A stretch of DNA of 64,000 bases from Chondrilla cf. caribensis. Its lineage: Eukaryota; Porifera; Demospongiae; Chondrillida; Chondrillidae. Positions 21,640 to 38,700 of this stretch are shown one piece after another (positions within the stretch are counted from its first letter, which is position 1; every line of letters begins with the position of its first letter). A program made the translations under genes and the position numbers. The notes below the pieces were generated by a model. It ran no database searches and had not been told where the DNA came from. It worked only from the letters and a program-made list of their open reading frames with translations. The stretch is from contig OZ026546.1 in assembly GCA_964020155.1 (NCBI GenBank), positions 8,268,879 through 8,332,878 on the forward strand, read 5' to 3'.

Positions 21640-24090
21640 ATGAAGACGACTCCAAAGCAACACTGCCCTGTGGCTGTATCCGGCTATATTTCAACCCATT
21701 ACACGTACTTTGTGGTTTGTATCATTTTATGGACCTCGATTATCGGTGAGCTAGCTTTGTCACACAAGTTTGCACGCGAGGAACACACGTACGTACGTGG
21801 TACTGTTCTCCTTGTAGTGTGATGTTTGCTGCTCCTGAGACATAATTCCGCATATATGGCTGTATTTTACATGGAGTATTATTATCTATGACAATATATA
21901 TACGCGTGCATGTGTGTGTTGTGTGTGTGTATATGTATGTGCTTAGATCTACGTTTTGTCAGGGAACAGATGAGATTTAATCCCTTAATTATGTCAAGAT
22001 CACTTAATACTGAGACCTACCTGGGCACATGGGTCATCTCCACTATGCAGATATTGTATATGCAGTGGCCAAATTACTGAATGGATTGTTGCTGTGATGA
22101 ACCTGCTTTAGTTTATCAAGTTTGAATTGATAGCCATCAATGAAGCATGTCCCAGTTCACTTATCTATAGACTGATCACCGAATGTTGGTGACAATTTTG
22201 TGTTGCCTGCAGTGTGCAGGCATTCACCAGGGTGTGATCGGTACCGATATTCAACCTTATGTGGTAGTGTCTGTTCACTGGTGTTCCTGGAAAGTACGTA
22301 CCTCATATTGAGCTGAGTGGACTAGCAGCATAATAATGATACTGATACTGATGATTATTGTTGAGGTACACACACAGTTGTGTGCACTGATGTGTGAAGA
22401 ATACAACACAGAAAGTAAGGCTGGTTCCATCACCTTAGCTCAATGGTGGGAACAGCTGTACTTCCTGTATTGTACCACACACCAGTGAATTGTATGAGGT
22501 TTCAGTTGTTGGTTGCCAGCTGTCTATCCTGACATGAAGTATTCAAAAGAGTAATTATTCCTTTTGTCAAATTGAATTTTAAATTAGTATACTATGCGTT
22601 AATAATGTTTTCCAATGTATAGTTATTGTGTATATATTGAACAATACACAATACCTTGGTACACAGTGCAGGTGGCCCCTTTAATTTGACCCTCAATAGA
22701 TATGGACTCTTCATAACAAACAGTCCAGGACCTGTTGTTCCAAACACTATAGAGTAAAAACTGAAATCAATATCTCTAAATTGATTGGTAGATGTTCACA
22801 TGGTTCAGAATTATTGGATTGTGTTTCACTTTGTGCACTACTGTTATGCTATTGTTGGCTTGCACAGGTAAAACTGACCCCTCCATCTCCACATCCACTC
22901 CTACTCCATGTTATGGAGATGTAGTGACTCTAGTGTGTCACCATCCTGAGCTGGCCAGCAACCCTGGGAAGTACGTCACTGCCATCCCCCAGTGGAGGGA
23001 GAACGGAGTGGGGATCACGCCTGCTATCGGTAAGCATGATATCATATGATATTATTAATATGTACAGCTTGTGGATGTAGTCAGATGAATTCCAGTGAAC
23101 CTCAAATGTCTGTAGCACTAACATGTGAGTGTGTGTCACTCTCAACATGTTCAACTTCATGTAATTTGTTCTGCTTTGCTTCTGGTGTAGCTCTGTATTC
23201 CAACCAAGCTGGCTGGTTTCCACTCTCATCATTGCTGTCCTCTGCAGGAAGTTGACTGGCAGAACACAAGGTATGCACATGTCATGTGTGAAGTTACGTA
23301 TATCTGTAACCCAGTACATCACTGATACAAGGTACTGTGAAAATTGACACATATAGTGGCCCCACCCCTTATTTGATGTCTCCTCCCACACACATATACA
23401 TTCAACCCTACTTCATTTACTTACAATCCCTGCATGTTCCCACAATCTTGTCAATTTGTCTCTTGCATTTCACCTAATAGCCAATAGGTCACTGGCACTG
23501 TAGTGGTTGTGAAGCGTCTTGATGGAGCTTGTACATTGTCTATTGCGGAGGTGTATGTACGTATAGTGTATGCTAGCTGACAGATACAGTGGATTGTATA
23601 CGCACGTTATGTTATCAACTAGACACATAGGGTACTGTAGTATGCTGAATAATATCACTTCACAAACTGCAGACATGACTCCACCTCATATCACAAACGT
23701 GGACCCTCTGGAGTCCTCCATCACTGTTTGATGGACCCCCAACCCTGTGCTATGAGGTACAGAGTATCCTGGATGTACACCAATGATGATGGTACTACTA
23801 CTACTGGTCAGCCTCTATTTGAGCCCGGCTTCTATTCAGACAAATACAGTACCCAGTGAAATACCCCATCTTCTTACAAAAATTTAATTATAGTTTGATT
23901 CACTGCTTTCAGGGATGCTCCTCCTTTGAATTATCTCTTGTTGCAAATCTACTTTTCATATATAGCTGAATCCCCTCTCACTGAAGAAGGCAACCTTATT
24001 GCTGCTATTGCTGTACCTGTCATTGGTGTGGGTACAATTACTGTTGTAATGGTGATTGTTTGCATGTTATGGATTCTTTTCAGGAAATGA
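21640..24090 (+). pseudogene. decayed receptor copy between loci A and B
   Basis: Signal exon 21640-21745 (MKTTPKQHCPVAVSG start) matches those of loci C and D. The Ig exon 22868-23029 keeps CYGDVVTLVC but lacks the second half and its second Cys. Intron sequence that normally follows the FN3 exon comes next, so one deletion removed half the Ig domain and the FN3 exon. The stalk exon 23068-23124 is open. The transmembrane exon (about 23191) has lost its centre and shifts frame to a stop. A second FN3 exon at 23673 has an in-frame stop (TTTGATGG). A separate transmembrane exon, 23966-24090, is open and ends FRK-stop. The order of parts follows the short-tail/long-tail plan of the intact loci. 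A truncated secreted product is not excluded. Confidence 0.75.
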
Positions 24091-24704
24091 AAACATGCCA
24101 TTGGACAATATTACACTAGACCAGCTCCAGCTTGACAATTATTATTATACTGTATATACATAATATATTGCATTTATGTGTGTACTATTTGACATACTAT
24201 AAGTATTGTGGGCATATTTTGTGCTTGTGTTGCGTACGTGTACATTTGTTTGTATGTTTAGTGCACCCCACTGGAGGTGCTATGGACCCGGTGGTAACCG
24301 ATGAGATGCCTTTGGTCACCAGTCACAGATGCCTTTGGTCACCAGTCACAGATGCTCACCAGTGTCCATATCATGTATATAATAATACATACACATTGTG
24401 TGTACACTCCAATATATCCTGTGTATAAACTTATTGTTCACCTTATACTGAGATATATTGTATATTTGTTGTATGTTTGTGTAGCAGCGCTATAGTTTCT
24501 TCTTGAATTAGTTATGATGCAATGTATCAGGCCTTATTCATGTAGTAATAATATCATACTGGAGTATGCATGTAGATCCACAACTATTAAATGAACCTTT
24601 TACATAACATGTGCATAGAGTACAGCGTACCAGTATTATTAATAAATTAACTTTTGCGAGTGGCACTTCTCTTAAGTAACCTGATACATGTACTGTACAT
24701 AATA
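24091..24704. other. noncoding stretch
   Basis: AT-rich, containing a tandem pair of TGCCTTTGGTCACCAGTCACAGA at about 24306-24351. No supported gene. Confidence 0.4.
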
Positions 24705-26299
24705 CAGTAGAACCCCCCATATCTGGTCCCCGTAGTAACGGGCAACTCGGTTATCCGGGCAGTATTTTTCAAAGTGTTAGCTCGTTCTATACTGTACTCT
24801 TTGTATGTAATACGTGAGTAAACAATATCTATGGTATTACAAATTCTGGTATGATAAGCTCGATATATAATATGCATTCCTAAGCATATGCGCAACAGTG
24901 AATTTATAATAATTATAATTTATATTGCGCGACAAAGATGGCCGATTTCGAAACGTCGACAATTAGAAATAGGCTAGAATTCGAGCGTAACGGCTTTACT
25001 GAGCTTAAAATCTTCAGCGAAGATTCTTTCTAACCTAAACAAGATGCAGCGCGATTTACTGAGGGAGAAATTTTATTATCATTTCAAAATGTGCAATAAG
25101 GTAGAACGGGGTATTTCCGGTCACTCTTCGAATTCAACGATTTCGCTCGAGGATAGCTCTTGAACTAGTAAACGAAAAGCAAGTTAACGATAGCCATTGA
25201 CGCTACTACATATATACTCATTCGCAGAGAAGAATAGCTCGGATCAGCCGCTCGCTTGTATGAGAAAATAAACTTTTTAAAATGCCACAGACTGTAAAAT
25301 CCCGGAATTTGCAGTTAATTAATGGACGAATGGTGCGGCAGCCTCGTATGCACATAATTGCTGATCTGAGCAGGGAGAAGGTTATCCTGCAACGGATGTA
25401 GGTAATGGTGAGGGAGTAGTGCTTCTTCTGCTTCGTCGCTATTTGCGACGCAATCCTCCTGTACACCACCTGTGCCGCAGGACCCATTCCCCCGGATGTT
25501 GAGAAGACAAGTGGGGCAAATGATTTGCAGTTAATGGGGTATTTCCGGTCAATGGCTGAATATGGTTGAAATTCGGATCTACGTTGGCCGTAGAGACGCA
25601 GTTATGCATTAGAGACATTTCTTACTGTTCTGCTTTCTCTTATTCCGAGGTATTTTAAGATATGTGTGTTCTCACTTGTTTCAAAACAATAGATCTTTAT
25701 TACATTAATTTTCGTCGCCGCTTACGCAACGCTTTGTGTAAGGATAAACCTAGAGGTTGTTCTCACCATATCAATCAGACGAGAATCTACCTCAAAAGTG
25801 ACACGAAGTCTCCTCGAGGATTATACTTTAACTCTGCACAGTTTCATCTTAACGGATGCTCTTCTTTCGATAGTACGAAGGAAAAGTTCGAAGTTTTGTC
25901 AAGTAGCCGCGCCGGTTTATCACTTACCGCTTTTAAAGGAGATGGACGACTGGAACACGAGAAGGAAGCAACTGACTTCGCTGTAAGGTATGTTGTAGCT
26001 AAGTGTTAACACTACCAGCACAGCGTTGAAGTTTTACTTGAAAGCTTAGTATTTTGGAGTAGCGAGCTGACTTCTTACAAGTGACCGGAAAAAAAAACGT
26101 GACCGGAATTACCCCGCGTTACCTTAAGCTTACTAAGTTTTAGTATTCTAAGTTTTATCAATACTGTAGTGATATTATATAACATTTTCTATCCTCACTA
26201 TTATATAAATCTCATGAATCGTTGGTTTCATAATTACGGGTAATTTCGTATTTACAGGCACCCCTTGGTCCCACACCGCCCGGACGTGGGGTTCTAATG
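24705..26299. mobile_element. TIR element with pogo/Tigger-like ends, 1595 bp
   Basis: The left end is CAGTAGAACCCCCCATATCT. The reversed right end is CATTAGAACCCCACGTCCGG. Both are flanked by TA. The ends resemble pogo/Tigger termini. No transposase frame is present. A second element (25099-26124) with its own ends and TA flanks is nested inside. Confidence 0.6.
25099..26124. mobile_element. nested TIR element (AGGTA family), 1026 bp
   Basis: The left end is AGGTAGAACGGGGTATTTCC. The reversed right end is AGGTAACGCGGGGTAATTCC. GGTCAC follows at both ends, TA is at both flanks, and an internal copy of GGGGTATTTCCGGTCA lies near 25539. The short open frame at 25662-26009 resembles nothing I recognise. 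The ends resemble those of the 211-bp element at 1793. Confidence 0.6.
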
Positions 26300-26537
26300 T
26301 AATAATAATACTCTGTAACGTGATAAAGACATAATTCGCGTAAGTCTATTCATGATTTTGACCTGCATGATACTGCAATGTGGTGAGAGATGAAACCTTT
26401 TAAATTTATAGTTGATTGGTGTACTCATTGACACTCTTAGCTTCCAAGAATTCCAGACCACCCGGCGCTAGGCGCTCTTATCCATCGGCTTATTGGAGAA
26501 CAACAGATACTCTAACGCCGAGTGTGCGCAGGTTGGA

Positions 26538-26552
26538 CGTCTATATAAGTGA
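26538..26552 (+). promoter_or_regulatory. TATA-box candidate upstream of locus B
   Basis: CTATATAAGTGAG stands about 500 bp before the signal-peptide ATG of locus B. A splice acceptor (TATTGCAG) at about 27023 precedes that ATG, so a 5' UTR intron would connect the two. This is a sequence match only. Confidence 0.35.
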
Positions 26553-27041
26553 GTGAATTGAGCTTTTGTTACCGGCAGAACTTGGTTTCAGTCGTAAAAC
26601 GTGTTCCCGTTCAGAGTTAGCACTCTTGATCTAAAAGATCTTTCATAAGTTCCGTAGGCTCTATAGAACGTGAGCACCTATATAATATTGAAGAGTAAAA
26701 TAAGAGTAAAGGTAAAATCCATGAATATCTTACAAATTAAGATGTCTTCAAGTTGTGGAACTGATTTTCATTCGATGTGTTTCTTAATCTATTTGTGGCA
26801 TCCCTATGTAGGAGCTTTAGTAACCCTTTGCTACCTTTGACCCTCGGTATAGGTATTATACAGCTGCAGCGGTTTTGGAAACTTAGGCCTCCTAGAGTCT
26901 GAACGTTTTTGAATTCAGACAAACTTAGTGAACATCCGCCTCTGCCTATAGGCCACACTTGGTCCACTATTAATTTTCTTCAACCATACCAGGACTGTAT
27001 TGACCATATTTTGTAATATTGCAGTCTTCCCAAGCAAGAAA

Positions 27042-32337
<5,296 letters not shown>

Positions 32338-32664
32338 ACCATCAGTAGAGATAAACAGTGAAACAATAGAAATGAGACTATGGATAATTTGAGAATCAGT
32401 AGTATTATTCACTAATTGACAGTACAATTGAGCCATTTAGCCATGTTTGATCTTTTTGTTGTGATTCTTCAATTCGATTCAGTTCATATAGTTTGCAGAC
32501 TACGTATACAACCTTATGTGTACAGTTTTGTGATCACATGCTTACATGAACACACCATGAATCATGTAGTAGTGGATGGAACTTTCATATACTGCATCCC
32601 ATGTTCAATTGCATTTGATGGGTATACTATAATAATATGATAATCTATACATTATCAACTACAG

Positions 32665-35600
32665 AGCCACGACCACCCTCTATCCATACCATCATATCCC
32701 TCAATACCAGCATTGCCTTCAACTGGACCCACACTCCAATAGACTGCTACAAGGACAGGATCAGCTACTATGTGTCCTGGGTGAATATCGACAACAACAC
32801 TGAGAATGGTCTCAATGACACGGGAGAACACATGTACAACATCACAGATCTTGTTGCTAATGGCAATTACACCATCAGCGTTTGGGCAGTAGTGGATGGG
32901 AATGTTGGTGTACAGAGTAGAGCTGTATCGGAGAAAGTAACAGTAGGTGAATAAAACCAAAGATTTTAATGTTCTCTCAATAACATATAATTATTATATG
33001 ATCCATGTAATGGAACATTGACCAGTTTGTGGAATGATTGAAATTGTATTTGATCAACCCAAACCAGACCATTGAACAACAAAGTGTAACCCTTCCTCAA
33101 TATTCAGTTTATCCATGTTAGAACGATTGAAGCTAGTAACAATCGAATAGGAAATTTCTATGGACTAAATCAGAGTATGTTATAGTACCTGTCATATCAC
33201 TGTCACGTGATGATACATCATATGGTCATAAATGTATATAATAGTCTTCTCGTGGAACTAAATTACAAATAGGATGATAATTCAATTAGATATCATATTA
33301 ATTCATTGAATTAATAGGACCTGGTGCTAGAATCTTTATTTTGTATTTTTTACAGGTCAACCTCAAGTTCTCCCAGAGAACTCCACACAACCAGTTTGTT
33401 ACAATAGAATGTTCAATTTAATTTGTGAAGTTCCTTCACAGTATATCGGCAACTACAGTAACATTTCCTGGATATTAGATTCTCACAACATACGTGGATT
33501 TACCATGTACAGGACATCAAATGATGGTACACACCTGGCCATTCTCAATGTTACAAGGAATACAACTGGTGACTATGAATGTCATATTGAACTGAACGAT
33601 GGAAGCCTTGTGGAAGGGGAGACGTATGATATGGAACCCCTAGGTATGTTGCCATGGTTATCTCTCTTACTGTTCATATTATTCGACATCCTTTTTCTAC
33701 TAGCTTGCATATTAATCAGTTTCATCCTTTAAATTATAGATTAGTCTGGGCCGCTACAATTGTCCCATTACAGTAACCTTAATTCCTGTTTTTGAGACAC
33801 ATAACCACTCCGCTATGTACAGTTTTTAAATTACTTACTTTCCAACTTATGCAGATTCTCCAAAAAATCCCCACATCATAACTTTTACTCCAGGTGTTGA
33901 TAGCATCACTGTATCTTGGGAACATGATAGGTCTTGTTTTGAGAATCACATGTTTGAATTCATTGTTACCTGGCAGAAGGTAAGCACTGGAGATGACTCT
34001 GAGAATAATATGACAGTGAATGGAACAACATTTCAGATTCAACCCTTGGAACCTGATACTAACTACAGAATTTGTGTATCGGCTGTAAGCATCTCCAATG
34101 ATAGAGTGAAAAGTGGGGAGAGTTGCCTGTACCAAAAGAGTGGTAAGACCTATATGTACATGTAGATGATGGTCGTGTTGTAAATGCATGTAAGCATTAA
34201 TTAGAAATCACAGATTACGATAACTGTATTTAAAATTACTGCACTGACAGGGAAATTTGATATCTACTCGCATAAAGAATTCACATAATATATGCAAAGC
34301 TTTCGTTATGGTACGGTGCAAAAAGGTAATGATGATTTCATTTAGCGTTTTTTGGTTAACGGATATCCGCTATTTACTTCTATGGAACAGCATGAACCGT
34401 GAATTCTCAACATCTGGCGGAACATACCAACTACCGTGGAAGTTTCAGCCTAAAGCCTTCCTGGCTTTGATGACAGTCGTCCTCAATAGGTTGTAGCCTT
34501 TATTCTCCAGGAGTTTGACCATCTGAGTAGCAGTAGTTTCATCATACTCTTCCATCTTCTCCCCAAGTATCTTAATTATTTCTGTGCTAAGGCTGGATGG
34601 TCTACCCTGGATACCATATTGAGAGATCATTCAAAATAGTCTGTATCTTGATTTAGCTCTGTTAAAGAGCCTGAGATGAGCCTTAACCGATAGAAATCAA
34701 TGTTTATTGGAAAAGTGTTAATAGTTATCTGAAAATCATTTAATTCCATCTATAACGATTTGGTTATTGGTTAATGTTTACTGGTTAGCGTTACCTTCTT
34801 GCACTGTACCGTACATTTGTGAAATGTATTTAATACACTTGTGCAATCCAATTAAAGGCAGCTTTGCCTCTAGAGCAATTTTGAGAATATATAACCTTAT
34901 AGTAAAAGACTTAGACGGCCATTGTCCAAAGTTTACAGTATGGGTTCCTAGTCTGTGATTTCTACCAGCGGTACTCATACACATAATTACCCAGTGTAAG
35001 TGAGGTTCACTAATTCCATGTTATGGCTTCTGATTCATAGCAGTCTGAAAAGGTAGTTACCAGCATACTTGATTGGGGTCAATAGATCATTAAAATAATT
35101 GTTTATCATCAAATTGCTCTACACTACATCATCCCATCTCTGAGATGAGGCATGACTGTAGCATGAAACTAAATGGTAAACACAGATATTGGTTACTTGT
35201 TGTTGGCAGGTTTGGCACAAGGTCCATTAAAAGAGCACTCACTTTCAATTCCTCCTGTCAACAGAAATCCCACTACTTATACACTTGAAGCAATCTGAAT
35301 ATTAATGACCATCACTCTCCACTTGGGAGAATGGGGAACCAAGTGTCTAACCCATTGCACCTCGCACACACGCTCAAGACTCGCCACTCAACGCACACAA
35401 GGAAGGGACTCATGGAGAACCTCCTTGGCATAAAGAGGGGCCCAGGCCCCGCCCCCCGGTGTGACCTCCTACCCTAGGCCTCGCCCCTCATGCACGCTAG
35501 CGATTATGAGCCTGCGACTGCGGTAGAGTCTCAAGAGTAGTTACCATGCTACAGGGGGGTAGGCCACACCTGGGGACAATGACCCAAGCCCCGAAGGGGT

Positions 35601-35725
35601 TCACCCAGGTGTGATTAAAGGTAAGAAAACTAAGAATTACCTCTGACCGTAATAATAAATTCGAATCTGCGTAAGTGAATATCATTAATTCATATGGAAC
35701 AACAATATGGGAGCTAACAGAAAAG

Positions 35726-35780
<55 letters not shown>

Positions 35781-38700
35781 GAGTGCTAGGGATACAGTAT
35801 GACAGCACAATCAAGAGGGGGAGTCAGTTTCTCTTGGGCCTGGTTGAGGGTTGCATTGCTGGGCCACTCGCTGGGAGACCTGGGCGAGATCCTCTGTAGA
35901 AGGGCGAATGTACTGTTGGTAGGCAAAACTACTCCACCTTCCAAGTTGTTTAATGACGGATTCTGGGACTCCTGCTGCACTAGCTGAAGTGGCGGCTCCG
36001 ATGCGGAAGCTATGTCCGTTGAAGAGCGAACCCGGAATGCCCGCTCGCGTAATAATAGCCTGGATGTCGCGGACAAAAGGTCTCCGGTGGAGAGGCTGGC
36101 CATTTGCCAACCGGAAAAGGGGGCCGGGGTCGCCAGCGCGGTGATTAAGGTAGTCCAGGAGAGCTGCCACTGGGCAGAGGTCCGAGTCAGTGCTGCCCAG
36201 CACCACTGTGGTCCCTTGGCGGTACTGGTCTGTCTTGGAGGCCTTTATTCGGACAAGGAACTTCCATGTAGGCGAAGTGCGATCGAGAGAGATGTCGGCC
36301 AAGGACAGATGGGAGGAATCTGAGAAGGGGACGCCATCTGGGGTGAGGAATTCAGCTGTCCTCAGAAAACCAAAGTAGCCCACACAGCATGCTGCCCAGA
36401 GAAGTACTCGGGAGTACTCGTCCAAGGCTGGAGGGTTGCCTGATTGAAGGACCCCCTTGATGCGGCGCATGATGGAGGCTGTGATGGGTAAGCGGATGCG
36501 GGTGTCCTCTGAGGCATTCACCCGTTTTATCCCACGGAGGAGGACCTTCAAGTGTGGGGAAAACAGGGAAGGGTCTACGCAGGTTGGGTCACTCATAAGG
36601 CGGGAGTGACGAAGGGCAGCCAGATAGGAACGAATGGTGGACTCCGACAAGTGGTGAGCTCCCAGGTAAGCCACAAAAAGGGTAACTGTCTCCTGTGTCA
36701 CGGGGGAAGCTGGGAGCTGCATTGCCTGTGTGAACTCCCAGAATCGGTTGAGACCAGACTGGTAGACTTTGCGGGTGGAAGGGGCGAGACCCTCCTGCAG
36801 AAACTCCTCAGCATATCTGCGTACTGTGCTGAGGTCCAGTTGGGGCTGGGTTGACCGAGAAATTGGATGAGAGAGGGAGGCACCTGTGAGGGAGAAGGGG
36901 AGGCAGAGTTTGAGAATTGCGCCATAGAGGGGGTCCGATTACGGGATAAGGCATCAGCCACCCCATTGTACCTGCCCGGGACGTGTACTGCTCGCATTCG
37001 AAAATCCCCAACAGCCTGGAATAGGGCCAGGCAACGAAGTAGGTGGCCCGCTTGGTGGTCAGTTGCGTGGAGCGTGTTGATTTGTGCCACCACAGCAGTG
37101 TTGTCTGAGTGGCACAAGACAAAGGAGCCTGACCAAGAGTGGCTCCAGATGGCAGCTGAGACTACAACAGGTAGGAGCTCCTTGAGAGCGATGGAGGGGA
37201 GGTTGAGGGAGTCGGGCCAGGGGAGTTGAAACCACAATGGCATGCACCAACCAGCACAGCCCCAGCTGCCTGAGGCATCGGTAAATAGGTGGTGGTGCGG
37301 CCCATCCAAGACAATCAGTTGATGGACTGAGGAACCAACCCAGGACTCACACAGCAGGGACCACCAGGCCAGGTCCTCCCTGGCGCCCAGATTGAGACGG
37401 CGGTGGGTACCTGGGCGCAGGGCACGCAAGACAGGGAAGAGGCGGTTGAGGAATGCCCGGCCCAGGGGGATCACCTGTGAGGCATGAACTAGATGTCCCA
37501 CCAGGGACTCGAAAGCTTGACGGTTTGAGACGGATTTCGCTCCCAGGGTCGTGCGCAGGAGTGATCGAAGTGTGGACAACTTGGCTGAAGGGAGGGCTAG
37601 GCGCATGTCCATTGAGTTCAGTTCAATGCCCAGGAACGTGATAAGAGGGGAGGGACCCTCAACTTTGTCTGGTGCAATCGGGACACCCAGCTCAGCGCAG
37701 GTGGACAGAGTTAGATGGAGAGCCTCCTGGCACTCTGCTGAGCCTGGAGCGCCTAGGAGGAGGAAATCATCCAAGTAATGCACGATGGCCCGAATGCCCC
37801 TGCTGCGGAGTATCCAATCCAGGGCTTCAGCAACTGCGCTAAAGATGGCGGGTGCAGAGGCAAGGCCGAAGGGGAGTTGGCAGTCAACATATATGCCGCC
37901 ATCCCAGGAGACTCCCAAAAAGGGACGATCGTGGGGATGGACTGGAATTATGCGATAGGCATCCCGAATGTCGATTTTAGCTAGCAAGGTCCCTACTCCA
38001 AGGGCGTGCATGAGTGTTGCTGCGTCTGCAACTGAACTATACGCCACATGTGTGAGGCGACGCCGCAGGAAGTCATTGGTACTGGCACCCTCGGGACTGG
38101 ATAGGTCCACAATGACTCGCCACTTGCCAGGCGTTTTCTTGGGGATGACGGCGAGGCTACTGGTGATTACCTTGTCACAAAGTGCCGGGTCAAGGGGGCC
38201 GACCATGAAGCCTGATTGGACCTGATCGGCTAGGAAATTGCTAACAACGTCCGGGTGGGCTCTGGCCGATGGCGCATTGGAGTGTCGAGATCGGCACTGA
38301 GGGTACTGTTGCAGACCAATGCGGAAACCATCTGAAAGACCTGCCAGGAGGGCTGATACCCATGGGCGGTCGGGGTGGAGGGCGAGGGCTTGCCGCCATG
38401 CCTCCGCCCGTAGAGGTGTGCGGACTGGGGCAGAGAGGAGGGGGGCAGGAACACTGGCAGTATGCAAGGTGTGGTGAGGAGCTGACTGTAGCTGGCAGAA
38501 CTGGCGGGCCATAATGCGAATGGCGGAAGCAGTGCTGATCTCCGGCAACTGGATCACTGGAGGAGGGTCACCTGGAGAGGAAGGAAGAGACCCTTAAGCT
38601 TACCGTGAACCGGGGAAAAGGCGGCAACCAACCCTCCCCCCAGGCGGGAGTAGTAAGGTGATCGGTCATGCACGGGAAACAGGCGCTGATTAACATCGTA

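Noticed and set aside
25662..26009. 115-residue open frame in the nested TIR element
   Set aside because: No recognisable motif, single exon, and inside an element with no sign of coding selection.
35726..35779. Poly-A run as the tail of the Ngaro/DIRS-like element
   Set aside because: It is on the wrong strand for that element, and this class does not end in poly-A.
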